Assembly: GCA_025054655.1 (NCBI GenBank)
Contig: JANWZL010000013.1
Span: 1-55,027, forward strand
Direction of reading: 5' to 3'
DNA length: 55,027 nt
From: Thiobacillaceae bacterium
GTDB taxonomy: Bacteria > Pseudomonadota > Gammaproteobacteria > Burkholderiales > Thiobacillaceae
The translations under genes were made by a program, and so were the position numbers. The notes below the pieces were generated by a model. The model had not been told where the DNA came from, did not search any database, and saw only the letters and a list, made by a program, of their open reading frames with translations. This document shows, piece after piece, positions 10,931 to 21,088 of the stretch (position 1 is the first letter of the stretch; each line of letters begins with the position of its first letter).

Positions 10931-11818
10931 ATGGCGCTACCCCTGGACCGCGACCAGATCCAGCAACTGACCGAGGAGCTGGAGGTCATCATCGCTGCCC
11001 ATCTCGCCTGGTTCAAGCAGTTGAACCGCGTGCTGGTGTGCGGCTCGGAACCGCCGGCGGCCGACATCCTGCCCGATGCCCACCTGCGCTCGCCCTTCGG
11101 CGTGTGGTACTACACCCAGGAGCCGCACCCCCTGGCCGAATATGCCGCCTTCCAGGAGCTGGCGGCCATCCAGCAGGCCATGCACGCCGCCGCCCGGCGG
11201 GCGCTCGCCGAGGTCGCCGCCGGCCGCCGACCGGCACCGGAGCTGTACGACCAGTGCATCGATCTCGCCCTGCGGCTCAACACCCGGCTGCGCAATTTGC
11301 AGTTGGACATCATCGGTGAACTGCTCACCACCGATGCCCTCACCGGCTGCTCCGCCCGGCGCGGCATGCTCGCCCGGCTGCGCGAGGAGCAGGAGCGCGC
11401 GCGCCGCATCCAGCGGCCCTGTTGCATCTGCCTGATGGATTTCGACCGCTTCAAGCGCATCAACGACGAACTGGGCCATCCGGCGGGCGATGCCGTGCTG
11501 CGCCAAGGCATGCGCTTCACCGCCGCGGCGCTGCGCAAATACGACTCCATCTATCGCTATGGCGGCGAGGAGTTCCTCATCTGCCTGCCCGGCACCCCCC
11601 TGCGCGACGCCGCGCAGGTGATCGAACGCATCCGCCAGGGCCTGGCGCAACTGCCCATCAGGCTGGCGAGCGGCGCCACGCTCAACGTCACCGCCTCCTT
11701 CGGCCTGGCCGAGCTGCATCCGGCGCGCGCGGTGGAGGAGTCCATCGCCAATGCCGACCTGGCCCTGATCCGCGCCAAGGAGGGTGGGCGCAACCGGGTG
11801 GAGATCTGGCAAGAGTAA
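10931..11818 (+). CDS. Diguanylate cyclase with N-terminal CZB-like domain (DgcZ-like)
   Basis: AAHLAWFKQLNRVL...DAHLRSPFGVWYY (CZB-like); GGDEF domain with YRYGGEEF and an RKYD I-site five residues upstream. Confidence 0.85.
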   Translation: MALPLDRDQIQQLTEELEVIIAAHLAWFKQLNRVLVCGSEPPAADILPDAHLRSPFGVWYYTQEPHPLAEYAAFQELAAIQQAMHAAARRALAEVAAGRRPAPELYDQCIDLALRLNTRLRNLQLDIIGELLTTDALTGCSARRGMLARLREEQERARRIQRPCCICLMDFDRFKRINDELGHPAGDAVLRQGMRFTAAALRKYDSIYRYGGEEFLICLPGTPLRDAAQVIERIRQGLAQLPIRLASGATLNVTASFGLAELHPARAVEESIANADLALIRAKEGGRNRVEIWQE

Positions 11819-11920
11819 AGAGTAGGCTGGTCGGGGGACGATCCCGCCGCAGGCGTGGCGCGAGCCGGTGCAACTCGATCCAGCAGCAGGGACTGGATGG
11901 GGGACATCAGTCCCTGTGGC

Positions 11921-11936
11921 CTGAGTCAGTACTCAG
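11921..11936. promoter_or_regulatory. Inverted repeat CTGAGT-CAGT-ACTCAG upstream of DUF6516/HTH module (candidate operator)
   Basis: 6-bp perfect arms; a second inverted repeat AGGGACT/AGTCCCT at 11888-11894 and 11909-11915. Confidence 0.4.
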
Positions 11937-11986
11937 AGTCGGTGGGCGGAGTCGCTGGTTCATGGTCAGGTGTGATATTATTTCTC

Positions 11987-12283
11987 ATGTCTGAGTGCAA
12001 GCTCATCGATGAGACCTTCATCCTCTCCCGCAAACGAGGCAACGGCCTGTTGCGGCGCGAGGTGTGGGTGGATGAACACGGCCGCGTCGTGCGGTACAAC
12101 CTGGCATACATCAATCACGCCATCTATTCCGGTGATCATGGCCGCGTGGTGGGATATGACAACGCGCATGGCCATCATCACCGGCACTACATGGGTCGGG
12201 TCGAACCGGTGGAATTCGTCAGCTTCGAAGACATCGAGGCGCGTTTCGAACAGGACTGGTTGGCCTTCGGAGGCAGGAAATGA
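11987..12283 (+). CDS. DUF6516-like protein (predicted toxin-like partner of a two-gene module)
   Basis: MSECKLIDETFILSRKRGNGLLRREVWVDEHGRVVRYNLAYINHAIYSGDHGRVVGYDNAHGHHHRHYMG; overlaps downstream HTH gene by 4 nt. Confidence 0.65.
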   Translation: MSECKLIDETFILSRKRGNGLLRREVWVDEHGRVVRYNLAYINHAIYSGDHGRVVGYDNAHGHHHRHYMGRVEPVEFVSFEDIEARFEQDWLAFGGRK

Positions 12284-12651
12284 AGACGATCATCAGGACA
12301 GAGCGTGTCGAAGGCTTTTTCCAACGCGGGCGCCGCATAGCGCGGCGGTTGGACCAGGGTCAACCCATGGCGCCCGAACGGATCATTGTCTACGAAGATC
12401 CGGAAGATCTGGCGCACATCCTCACGGCGGCCAAGATCGCCCTGTTCCGCGCAGTCAAGGCGCGCCCCGGGTCCATCACCGACATCGCCGTCCGGCTCGG
12501 GCGTGACCGCAGTGCCGTCAAACGCGACCTGGACGATCTCGTCGCGGCCGGGCTGGTGCAGGTGGAGGACAAACCGCATCCGGGCCACGGACGAAGGAAG
12601 GAGGTCCGGGCGACAGCGGAGCAGGTGATCATCGAGGCCGTGCTCGCCTGA
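12280..12651 (+). CDS. Winged-HTH (MarR-like / HVO_A0114-type) DNA-binding protein
   Basis: [45 protein letters not shown], wHTH pattern. Confidence 0.75.
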   Translation: MKTIIRTERVEGFFQRGRRIARRLDQGQPMAPERIIVYEDPEDLAHILTAAKIALFRAVKARPGSITDIAVRLGRDRSAVKRDLDDLVAAGLVQVEDKPHPGHGRRKEVRATAEQVIIEAVLA

Positions 12652-12856
12652 TCGGGCGCAGGCGAGTGACCAGCATCCGAGGGCGCGTGAGGTGCAGCGA
12701 ACATGTCGCGCGGACAGCGGCGCCCATGCCCCCACCGCCGTGCGGCAGGGCCGCATCGGGATACCGCCTGCCGCGTTCGGCGGGCAAGCGGTAAGGACAG
12801 GGATACCCTCCCCGTCGGCTGCTGAGGCCCCTTCGCCCAGGCACCGGGTTCAAGGC

Positions 12857-13906
12857 ATGGACCTCTACCCCCTGCTGCGTGCGCTGCTCTTCCGGCTGGA
12901 GCCCGAGCGGGCGCATGCGCTCATCCTCGCCACACTCGCCCGCCTGCAGCACACGGGGCTGCTCGAGCGGCTGCTGCCCGCCGTGCCGGCGCTACCCGTG
13001 CGTGTAATGGGGCTCGACTTCCCCAACCCCGTCGGGCTCGCGGCCGGGCTGGACAAGGACGCTCGAGCGATCGACGCCTGGGCGGCCATGGGCTTCGGCT
13101 TCATCGAGGTGGGTGCGGTCACCCCGCGCCCGCAGCCCGGCAACCCGCGCCCGCGGCTGTTCCGGCTGCCGCAGGCGCAGGCGCTCATCAACCGCATGGG
13201 CTTCAACAACGCCGGGGTGGATGGGCTGCTCGCCAACCTGCAGCGATGCCGCTACCGCGGCATCCTGGCGGTGAACATCGGCAAGAACCGCGACACCCCG
13301 CTCGAGCACGCCGCCGACGATTACGAATACTGCTTCGAGCGCCTGTACGCGCGGGTCAGCTTCGTCACCCTCAACATCTCCTCGCCCAACACGCAGGGCC
13401 TGCGCGCGCTGCAGGGGGGCGAGGCGCTCGATGCCCTACTCGGGCGCCTCAAGGCGGCGCAGGCGCGCCTGACCGAGCGGCACGGCAAATACACCCCGCT
13501 GGCAGTGAAGGTGGCCCCAGACCTCGATGCAGACCAGATCCGCCTGATGGCCGACGCCTTCCGCCGCCACCGGGTCGATGCCGTCATCGCCACCAACACC
13601 ACGGTCAGCCGGGCCGGTGTGGAGGGCCTGCCGCACGCCGAAGAGCAAGGGGGGTTGTCGGGGGCGCCGCTGCTCGCGCCGTCCAACCGGGTGCTGGCCG
13701 CATTTCACCAGGCCCTGCAGGGCGAGATCCCCCTCATCGGCGTGGGCGGCATCCTCAGCGGCGCCGACGCCCGTGCCAAGCTCGCCGCCGGGGCGAGCCT
13801 GGTGCAGCTCTATACCGGTCTCATCTACCGCGGGCCGGCCTTGGTGCGCGAGTGCGTCGAGGCGCTGCGGGACGGTCCGGCGTCTGTCCGGCTGCCGCCC
13901 GGTTGA
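12857..13906 (+). CDS. pyrD: Dihydroorotate dehydrogenase (quinone)
   Basis: [58 protein letters not shown]. Confidence 0.97.
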   Translation: MDLYPLLRALLFRLEPERAHALILATLARLQHTGLLERLLPAVPALPVRVMGLDFPNPVGLAAGLDKDARAIDAWAAMGFGFIEVGAVTPRPQPGNPRPRLFRLPQAQALINRMGFNNAGVDGLLANLQRCRYRGILAVNIGKNRDTPLEHAADDYEYCFERLYARVSFVTLNISSPNTQGLRALQGGEALDALLGRLKAAQARLTERHGKYTPLAVKVAPDLDADQIRLMADAFRRHRVDAVIATNTTVSRAGVEGLPHAEEQGGLSGAPLLAPSNRVLAAFHQALQGEIPLIGVGGILSGADARAKLAAGASLVQLYTGLIYRGPALVRECVEALRDGPASVRLPPG

Positions 13907-13982
13907 CGACCGGGCGCGGGTGCCACGGCGCCGGTGCTTCGGCGTTATAGTTGCACCTTTCATCCCACGCATCGCAACCGTC

Positions 13983-15092
13983 ATGCTGATCGGCATACCC
14001 ACAGAGATCAAGGCGCAGGAGTATCGCGTGGCGGCCACCCCGGCCGGGGTGCGGGAGCTCGTGCGCGCCGGCCACACCGTGCGGGTCCAGGCCGGTGCCG
14101 GCGCGGCGGTGGGCTTCGCCGATGCCGACTACGCGGCGGCGGGGGCGCAGATGGTGCCGGACGCCGCCGCGGTGTACGAGGCCGAGCTGGTCTTCAAGGT
14201 CAAAGAGCCGCAGCCGCCGGAATACGCGCTCATGCGCGCGGGGCAATGGCTGTTCTGCTATCTGCATCTGGCCGCCGCACCCGGCCTCGCCCACATCCTG
14301 CTCGAACGCGGGGTCAACGCCATCGCCTTCGAGACTGTGGAGGACGCGCGCGGGGCCACGCCTCTGCTCGCGCCCATGTCGCAGATCGCCGGCCGTCTGG
14401 CGGTGCAGGCCGGCATGCAAGCGCTGGAGATGAAGAACGGCGGCCGCGGCGTGCTGCTGTCGGGCGTGCCGGGCGTGGCGCCTGCGCGCGTGGTGGTGAT
14501 CGGCGGCGGCCAGGTAGGGGCCAATGCCGTGCGCCTGGCCGTCGGCCTGGGGGCGCAGGTGACGCTGCTGGAGCGCAGCCACGAGAAGCTGCAACGCTAC
14601 GACGAGCTCTATCCGGGGCGGCTGCAGACCCGCTATGCCCATGCGGCCAACCTGGAGGAATGCGTCGCCCAGGCGGACCTGGTGATCGGCGCGGTCTATG
14701 TGCACGGCCGCCGCGCCCCCAGGCTGATCGACCGCGCCCTGCTGCGCCGCATGCCGCGCGGGGCGGCGCTGGTGGACGTGGCCATCGACCAGGGCGGGAT
14801 CGCCGAGACCTCGCGTCCGAGCACACACGCCGAACCCTTCTACGTCGAGGAGGGGGTGGTGCACTATTGCGTGCCCAACATGCCGGGTGCGGTCGCACGC
14901 ACGGCCACACTGGCCCTGGCCGAGGTCACCCTGCCCCATCTGCTGCGTCTGGCAGCGGGGCCGCGCGCGGCATTGGAGCAGGATGCCGGCCTCGCCCTGG
15001 GCCTCAACGTGGCCGCCGGCCGGGTGACGCATCCGGGCCTCGCCCAGGACCTGGGGGTGGCGGTGGCCGACTGGCGTGCAGTGCTGCCCTGA
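13983..15092 (+). CDS. ald: Alanine dehydrogenase
   Basis: [40 protein letters not shown]...[15 protein letters not shown]...[16 protein letters not shown]. Confidence 0.95.
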   Translation: MLIGIPTEIKAQEYRVAATPAGVRELVRAGHTVRVQAGAGAAVGFADADYAAAGAQMVPDAAAVYEAELVFKVKEPQPPEYALMRAGQWLFCYLHLAAAPGLAHILLERGVNAIAFETVEDARGATPLLAPMSQIAGRLAVQAGMQALEMKNGGRGVLLSGVPGVAPARVVVIGGGQVGANAVRLAVGLGAQVTLLERSHEKLQRYDELYPGRLQTRYAHAANLEECVAQADLVIGAVYVHGRRAPRLIDRALLRRMPRGAALVDVAIDQGGIAETSRPSTHAEPFYVEEGVVHYCVPNMPGAVARTATLALAEVTLPHLLRLAAGPRAALEQDAGLALGLNVAAGRVTHPGLAQDLGVAVADWRAVLP

Positions 15093-15149
15093 AGCGCAGC
15101 GCCGTGGGCTACAATGACCCTGCTGCATCGTCTAGAGGAGCCCCTGTCC

Positions 15150-15392
15150 ATGAGTGAACCCGTCGTCGCCGGCAAGACCCCCATCGAGGCCCAGCTCGAG
15201 GCCGGCGTGGAATACTGGTGGTGCGCCTGCGGCCGTTCGCAGACCCAACCCTTCTGCGATGGCTCGCATGCGGGCACCGGCATCGAGCCGGTGCCCTTTC
15301 GCGTGGAGGTGGCCGGAAACTATTGGCTTTGCGCCTGCAAGCACACCGCTAATGCCCCTTTTTGCGACGGGGCGCACGAGCTGCTGGACTGA
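15150..15392 (+). CDS. CDGSH-type iron-sulfur protein with tandem motifs
   Basis: [18 protein letters not shown] and [19 protein letters not shown]. Confidence 0.88.
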   Translation: MSEPVVAGKTPIEAQLEAGVEYWWCACGRSQTQPFCDGSHAGTGIEPVPFRVEVAGNYWLCACKHTANAPFCDGAHELLD

Positions 15393-15399
15393 AGGGCGG

Positions 15400-15455
15400 G
15401 TGAGCGTCAGGCGTGAGGGTGAGGGGTGAGGTGTAAGGCGTGAGGAGGACGGGGT
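15400..15455 (+). repeat. Degenerate heptamer tract (GTGAGGN-type)
   Basis: gtgagcgtcaggcgtgagggtgaggggtgaggtgtaaggcgtgaggaggacggg immediately before GTG start at 15456. Confidence 0.7.
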
Positions 15456-15821
15456 GTGCCTTACGGCCTGTTGGCTGATCTCGTCCTCGCCGTCCACTTC
15501 GCCTTCATCGTCTTCGTCAGTCTCGGCGGCCTCGCCGTGCTGCGTTGGCCGCGCCTGGCATGGCTGCACCTGCCCTGTGTGGTCTGGGGGGTGGTGGTCG
15601 AGGTGATGGGCTGGGTGTGTCCGCTCACGCCGCTGGAGAACCACTTTTTGCGTCTGGCGGGTGAACAGGGTTATGAGGGCGACTTCCTGCAGCACTATCT
15701 GCTTGCCGCCATCTACCCCGAGGGGCTCACCCGCGGCACCCAGATCGGCCTGGGTCTCGGCCTGCTCGTGCTCAACGCCCTGATCTACGCCCGCGTCCTG
15801 TCGCGTCGCCGACGGCCATAG
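15456..15821 (+). CDS. DUF2784 family membrane protein
   Basis: MPYGLLADLVLAVHFAFIVFVSLGGLAVLRWPRLAWLHLPCVVWGVVVEVMGWVCPLTPLENHF. Confidence 0.85.
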   Translation: MPYGLLADLVLAVHFAFIVFVSLGGLAVLRWPRLAWLHLPCVVWGVVVEVMGWVCPLTPLENHFLRLAGEQGYEGDFLQHYLLAAIYPEGLTRGTQIGLGLGLLVLNALIYARVLSRRRRP

Positions 15822-15854
15822 CCCAACCGGGCGATGGCCGCGGCAGGCGCAGGG

Positions 15855-15884
15855 TTGTACGCTTGTTGCGCGCTCGCCGATAAT
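15855..15884 (+). promoter_or_regulatory. Candidate sigma70 promoter of rsx operon
   Basis: TTGTAC (15855-15860), 18-nt spacer, GATAAT (15879-15884). Confidence 0.4.
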
Positions 15885-15904
15885 CGCCCGACTCGCGCGC
15901 CGCC

Positions 15905-16480
15905 ATGCAAGACTACCTCCTCATCCTCCTTGGCACGGTGTTCGTCAACAACATCGTGATGACCAAGATGCTGGGCCTGTGCCCCTTCATGGGTGTGTCG
16001 CGCAAGCTGGAGACCTCCCTGGGCATGGGGGCGGCCACCACCTTCGTGCTCACCCTCGCCTCGGGCCTGAGCTACCTGATCGAGACCCATGTCCTGGGCG
16101 AGGAACTCCGCTACCTGCGCACACTCTCCTTCATCGTGGTGATCGCCGGCATCGTCGGCTTCACCGAGATGTTCATCCGCAAGACCTCGCCGGTGCTGTT
16201 CCGCGTGCTGGGCATCTACCTGCCGCTGATCACCACCAATTGCGCCGTACTGGGCATCCCCTTGCTCAACGTGCAGGCGCGGCATGGCTTCGTCGAATCG
16301 CTGTTCTTCGGACTGGGCGGGGCGCTCGGCTTCACCCTGGTGCTCGTCCTGTTCGCCGCGCTGCGCGAGCGGCTGGAGGCGGCGGACGTGCCGCTGCCCT
16401 TCCGCGGATCGGCCATCGCCCTGGTGAGCGCGGGCCTCATGAGCCTGGCCTTCATGGGGTTTGCGGGGCTGGTCAAGTGA
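15905..16480 (+). CDS. rsxA: Rnf/Rsx electron transport complex subunit A
   Basis: [53 protein letters not shown]. Confidence 0.97.
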   Translation: MQDYLLILLGTVFVNNIVMTKMLGLCPFMGVSRKLETSLGMGAATTFVLTLASGLSYLIETHVLGEELRYLRTLSFIVVIAGIVGFTEMFIRKTSPVLFRVLGIYLPLITTNCAVLGIPLLNVQARHGFVESLFFGLGGALGFTLVLVLFAALRERLEAADVPLPFRGSAIALVSAGLMSLAFMGFAGLVK

Positions 16481-16518
16481 GGGGTGAGGCGTGAGGCATG
16501 AGGCGTGAGGTGTGAGTA
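16477..16518 (+). repeat. Heptanucleotide tandem repeat, 6 units (GTGAGGN)
   Basis: GTGAGGG GTGAGGC GTGAGGC ATGAGGC GTGAGGT GTGAGTA; first unit contains the rsxA stop TGA. Confidence 0.9.
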
Positions 16519-16525
16519 GGCGGAT

Positions 16526-17074
16526 ATGCTGAGTGCCATCCTGGTCATGTCGGGCATCGCCCTGGTACTGGGCGGGGTGCTGGGCTGGGCGGCGATCCGT
16601 TTCCGGGTCGAGGAAGACCCGCTGGTGGACAAAATCGACGCCATCCTGCCGCAGACCCAGTGCGGGCAATGCGGCTACCCCGGCTGCCGGCCCTATGCCG
16701 AGGCCATCGCCAAGGGCGAGGCGGACATCAACCGCTGCCCGCCCGGCGGCGAGGAGGGCATCCGGCAGCTGGCCGAGCTGCTGGGGGTGGAACCCAAACC
16801 CCTGGGCGAAGGGCTGGTGCACAAGCCCAAGAGCGTGGCGGTGATCGACGAGCGGCTGTGCATCGGCTGCACCCTGTGCATCCAGGCCTGCCCGGTGGAT
16901 GCCATCGTTGGAGCGGCCAAACAGATGCATACCGTGGTCCCGGAGCTGTGCACCGGCTGTGAGTTGTGCGTAGCCCCCTGTCCAGTGGACTGCATCCGCA
17001 TGGAGGTGATCAAGGAGGACATCTCCAATTGGAAATGGCGCTACCCCGTCGTCTCGCTGACAGCGCTGGCATGA
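16526..17074 (+). CDS. rsxB: Rnf/Rsx complex subunit B (ferredoxin-like)
   Basis: [24 protein letters not shown]...[32 protein letters not shown]. Confidence 0.97.
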   Translation: MLSAILVMSGIALVLGGVLGWAAIRFRVEEDPLVDKIDAILPQTQCGQCGYPGCRPYAEAIAKGEADINRCPPGGEEGIRQLAELLGVEPKPLGEGLVHKPKSVAVIDERLCIGCTLCIQACPVDAIVGAAKQMHTVVPELCTGCELCVAPCPVDCIRMEVIKEDISNWKWRYPVVSLTALA

Positions 17075-18723
17075 GATTCGCACCGACGCCAGACGAGCCG
17101 CGCCTCACCCCTTTTCCCGGCGGCATCAGACTGCCGGCGCACAAGGAGGTGTCCACCCAGCGGCCCATCGCCGCCCTGCCCCTGCTGCCGCTGTACGTCG
17201 TGCCGCTGCGCCAGCACATCGGTGAGCCGGCCCGTCCCATCGTGCAGGCGGGCGATCGCGTGCTGCGCGGGCAGATGATCGGCCGGCCGGAGGGTTATGT
17301 CTCAGTGGGGGTGCACGCCCCCACCTCGGGGCGCGTGCTGGCGGTGGAGCCGCGGCCGGTACCGCACCCCTCGGGGCTGGCCGATCTGTGCGTAGTGATT
17401 GAGGCCGATGGCGAGGACCGCGCGGTGGAGCCCACCCCGCTCGACTGGCACGTCATGGATGCGAGCAGCCTGCGCAACCGCCTGCGCGAGATGGGTCTGG
17501 CGGGACTGGGCGGGGCGGTCTTTCCCAGCTTCATCAAACTCAATCCCGGCGCCCGGCGATCAATCCCCATCCTCATCCTCAACGGCGCCGAGTGCGAACC
17601 CTGGATCACCTGCGATGACCTGCTCATGCGCCAGCGCGCGAGCGAGATCCTGCTCGGCGCGCAGATCATGCGCCACATGCTGGGGGCGCAGCAAGTGCTG
17701 GTGGGCATCGAGGACAACAAGCCGCAGGCCATCGCCAGCATGATGGAGGCCGCCATAGGCAGCGACATCCGGGTCGTCGCCGTACCCTCGATCTACCCCG
17801 CCGGTGGGGGCAAACAACTGACATACCTCCTCACCGGCCGCGAAACCCCCGCGCACGGGCTCACCACCGACGTGGGCGTGCAGGTGTTCAACGTCGGCAC
17901 GGCCTATGCCCTTTACCGCGCCGTGGTGCACGGCGAGCCGCTGACGAGCCGCATCGTCACCGTGACCGGTCACGTGGCGGCGCCGGGCAACTTCGAGGTC
18001 CGGCTGGGCACGCCCATCGCCGACCTGCTCGCCGCCGCCGGCGGCGAGCTCACCGGCGCCACCGGCCGGGTGATCGGCGGCCCCATGATGGGCTTCGAAC
18101 TCAAGGACACGGCCGCCCCCGTGACCAAGGCGGTCAATTGTGTGCTGGTGAAAGACGCCGTGCACTTCCCACCGCCGCCGCCAGCCCTGCCCTGTATCCG
18201 CTGCGGGGCCTGCGCGCGGGCCTGTCCCATGCGGCTTTCACCGCACGAGCTGTATTGGTACGCACGCCACCGTGACTTCGGCAAGACCCAGGCCCTGAAC
18301 CTGTTCGACTGCATCGAATGCGGCTGCTGCAGCTATGTCTGCCCCAGCCACATCCCCCTGGTGGACTACTACCGCTTCGCCAAGAGCGAGATCTGGGCGC
18401 GCGAGCGCGAGAAAAAGGCCGCTGACGAGGCGCGCGCCCGCCACGAGTTCCGCCTCCAACGCCTGGAGCGCGAAAAACAGGAGAAGGCCGAACGGCTGGC
18501 GAAGAAGGCGGCCGAGCGGCTGGAGTCCGGCGCCGTCAGCGCGCAGGATCCCGACGCCGAGCGCAAGCGCGCCATCCTCGCCGCCGCCATCGAAAAGGCC
18601 CGCAAGGCCAAGGAAGGCGTGCAGCCGAGGAACGTGGACGACCTGCCGGAGGCAGTACGAAAGGAGATCGCCAGCATCGACGCCCGCCGCACCGGCGGCA
18701 ACGGGGCCGATCCCACCCCCTGA
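17071..18723 (+). CDS. rsxC: Rnf/Rsx complex subunit C
   Basis: [42 protein letters not shown]...[37 protein letters not shown]. Confidence 0.96.
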   Translation: MRFAPTPDEPRLTPFPGGIRLPAHKEVSTQRPIAALPLLPLYVVPLRQHIGEPARPIVQAGDRVLRGQMIGRPEGYVSVGVHAPTSGRVLAVEPRPVPHPSGLADLCVVIEADGEDRAVEPTPLDWHVMDASSLRNRLREMGLAGLGGAVFPSFIKLNPGARRSIPILILNGAECEPWITCDDLLMRQRASEILLGAQIMRHMLGAQQVLVGIEDNKPQAIASMMEAAIGSDIRVVAVPSIYPAGGGKQLTYLLTGRETPAHGLTTDVGVQVFNVGTAYALYRAVVHGEPLTSRIVTVTGHVAAPGNFEVRLGTPIADLLAAAGGELTGATGRVIGGPMMGFELKDTAAPVTKAVNCVLVKDAVHFPPPPPALPCIRCGACARACPMRLSPHELYWYARHRDFGKTQALNLFDCIECGCCSYVCPSHIPLVDYYRFAKSEIWAREREKKAADEARARHEFRLQRLEREKQEKAERLAKKAAERLESGAVSAQDPDAERKRAILAAAIEKARKAKEGVQPRNVDDLPEAVRKEIASIDARRTGGNGADPTP

Positions 18724-18748
18724 GCCCTCACCCCTCACGCCTCCTCCC
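18721..18748 (-). repeat. Heptamer tract in opposite orientation at rsxC/rsxD junction
   Basis: tgagccctcacccctcacgcctcctccc; reverse complement reads gggaggaggcgtgaggggtgagggctca. Confidence 0.65.
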
Positions 18749-19765
18749 ATGCCCACCTCCCCCCACATCGTCCTAGCCGACAACAGCGTGCGCGCCGTGA
18801 TGTTCAAGGTGCTGGCCGCCCTGGTGCCCGGGGTGGTGGTGCATGCGTGGATGTTCGGACCGGCCATCTGGGTGAGCCTGCTGCTGACCACGCTCTTCTG
18901 CCTGGTCATCGAGGCCCTGGTGCTGGCCATGCGCGACCTGCCGCTCAAACCCTTCCTCAGCGACGGCTCCGTTTTGGTCACCGCCTGGCTGCTGGCGCTG
19001 TCGCTGCCCACGCTGCTGCCTTGGTGGCTGTATGCCCTGGGCAGCCTGTTCGCCGTACTGGTGGCGAAGCATCTATACGGCGGGCTGGGGCAGAACGTGT
19101 TCAACCCCGCCATGGTCGGCTATGCGGTGCTGATCGTGAGCTTCCCCGCGCACATGAACCTGTGGCCCGCCCCGGTGGGCGTGGCGGGCCACACGCCCAA
19201 CCTCATGGAGGCCCTGGACCTGGTCTTCGCCGGTCAGGGCGCCGTGAGCCCAGACGCCTACACCGCCGCCACCCCCATGGACCAGCTGCGCGCCCAGGTG
19301 CGCACCGGCCTGAGCGCCGAGGCCGTGGCCGCGGCGAGTTTCGGCCTGCATGCGAAGGAGGCCCTGGTGTTGAGCTACGCCCTGGGCGGGCTGCTGTTGC
19401 TGGCCCACCGCGTCATCACCTGGCACGTCCCGGTGGCCTTCCTGGGTGCCCTCGTCGCCACCGCGACCCTGTTGCATCTGATCGATCCCGGCCGCCATGC
19501 CGACCCGCTGTTCCATCTGCTCACCGGCAGTACGGTGCTGGGCGCCTTCTTCATCCTCACCGACCCGGTCTCGGCCAGCACCACCCCGCTGGGCAAGCTG
19601 ATCTATGCCGGGCTCGCCGGCGTGATCACGGTGTTGATCCGCAGCTTCGGCGCCTATCCCGATGGGGTGGCCTTTGCGGTGCTGCTGATGAACGCGGCCG
19701 TCCCCTTCATCGACGCCTACACCCAGCCGCGGGTGTTCGGGCATTCGCGCGGCAGACGCACATGA
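18749..19765 (+). CDS. rsxD: Rnf/Rsx complex subunit D
   Basis: MPTSPHIVLADNSVRAVMFKVLAALVPGVVVHAWMFGPAIW..FNPAMVGYAVLIVSFP..PVSASTTPLGKLIYAGLAGVI. Confidence 0.95.
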   Translation: MPTSPHIVLADNSVRAVMFKVLAALVPGVVVHAWMFGPAIWVSLLLTTLFCLVIEALVLAMRDLPLKPFLSDGSVLVTAWLLALSLPTLLPWWLYALGSLFAVLVAKHLYGGLGQNVFNPAMVGYAVLIVSFPAHMNLWPAPVGVAGHTPNLMEALDLVFAGQGAVSPDAYTAATPMDQLRAQVRTGLSAEAVAAASFGLHAKEALVLSYALGGLLLLAHRVITWHVPVAFLGALVATATLLHLIDPGRHADPLFHLLTGSTVLGAFFILTDPVSASTTPLGKLIYAGLAGVITVLIRSFGAYPDGVAFAVLLMNAAVPFIDAYTQPRVFGHSRGRRT

Positions 19766-20427
19766 ACCCGGCCCTGCGCGAGACCCTGGTGACGGCGGTC
19801 ACCCTGCTCGCCTTTGCCGTCGTGGGTTCGGCCCTGCTGGCCGCGACTTATGCCCTCACCCGTCCGCAGATTTTGGCCAGCGAGGCGGCCGAGCGGCGCG
19901 CGCGCATCGCCGAGACCCTGCCAGCCGGCAGTTTCGACAACGACCTCGTGCGCACCGCCCGCGTGCTAGCGCCAGACCCCCTGCTCGGACTCGATCGGCC
20001 GGCGCACTATTACCTGGCCACCCGGCAAGGCCAGGCCACGGCCGTGGTGCTGGAGGCGGTGGCGCCGGACGGCTACTCGGGCGACATCCGGCTGCTCATC
20101 GGCATCGGCCGCGACGGGCGCATCACCGGCGTGCGCGTGAGCGCCCACAAGGAGACTCCCGGCCTGGGCGACTACATCGAGGCGGCCAAGAGCCGGTGGA
20201 TTCACGTCTTCGACGGCCGCTCGCTCACCGACCCGCCTGCATCGGGCTGGAAGGTGCGCAAGGATGGCGGCCAGTTCGACTACATGACCGGGGCCACCGT
20301 CACTCCGCGCGCGGTGGTGGCGGCCGTGCATCGGGCGTTGCAGTATTTCGAGCAGCACAAGGATCGGCTGTTGGCCGTCCCGTCCCATGTCCAGGAGCAG
20401 TCCCATGATCGCGCCCGCAACCCGTGA
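19762..20427 (+). CDS. rsxG: Rnf/Rsx complex subunit G (FMN-binding)
   Basis: [38 protein letters not shown]...[18 protein letters not shown]. Confidence 0.95.
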   Translation: MNPALRETLVTAVTLLAFAVVGSALLAATYALTRPQILASEAAERRARIAETLPAGSFDNDLVRTARVLAPDPLLGLDRPAHYYLATRQGQATAVVLEAVAPDGYSGDIRLLIGIGRDGRITGVRVSAHKETPGLGDYIEAAKSRWIHVFDGRSLTDPPASGWKVRKDGGQFDYMTGATVTPRAVVAAVHRALQYFEQHKDRLLAVPSHVQEQSHDRARNP

Positions 20428-21088
20428 GCTCATCGTCAACGGCCTGTGGCGGCAGAACCCCGGCCTGGCGCAGCTGCTGGGGCTCTGCCCCCTGCTCGCC
20501 ATCAGCAACAGCGTGGTCAACAGCCTCTCGCTGGGCCTGGCCACCACCCTGGTGATGATGGTGGCGAGCGCCTCGGTCGCCGTCGTGCGCAACCTCATCC
20601 CGCACGAGATCCGCATCCCCACCTTCGTGCTCATCATCGCCGCGGCGGTGACGGTGGTGGACCTCAGCATGAACGCCTATGTGCACCCGCTCTACCTGGT
20701 GCTGGGCGTGTTCATCCCCCTCATTACCACCAACTGCATCGTGCTGGCGCGGGTGGAGGCGTTCGCCTCCAAGCGCTCGACCGCCGCCTCGGTGTTGGAT
20801 GCGGCCATGATGGGGTTGGGGCTCACCCTGGTGCTGGTGGTACTAGGGGCCGTGCGCGAGATCTTCGGCAAGGGCACCCTCTTCTCCGGCCTGGACCTCG
20901 CCCTGGGCCCGGCGGCGCGCGACTGGGTGGTCACCGTCGTGCCCGATTACCAGGGCTTCCTGCTCGCCGTCCTGCCGCCTGGGGCCTTCCTCGGTCTGGG
21001 CCTCATCATCGCGTTGAAGAACTGGATCGAGGCCATACGCCAGGCGCGTCGGGGGACGCCCGCGCCGGTCATACAGCCCGCCGCATGA
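20405..21088 (+). CDS. rsxE: Rnf/Rsx complex subunit E
   Basis: [41 protein letters not shown]. Confidence 0.95.
   Translation: MIAPATRELIVNGLWRQNPGLAQLLGLCPLLAISNSVVNSLSLGLATTLVMMVASASVAVVRNLIPHEIRIPTFVLIIAAAVTVVDLSMNAYVHPLYLVLGVFIPLITTNCIVLARVEAFASKRSTAASVLDAAMMGLGLTLVLVVLGAVREIFGKGTLFSGLDLALGPAARDWVVTVVPDYQGFLLAVLPPGAFLGLGLIIALKNWIEAIRQARRGTPAPVIQPAA

Noticed and set aside
13821-15128. 435-aa antisense ORF opposite ald
   Set aside because: Low-complexity His/Arg/Gln-rich translation on the antisense strand of a clear alanine dehydrogenase.
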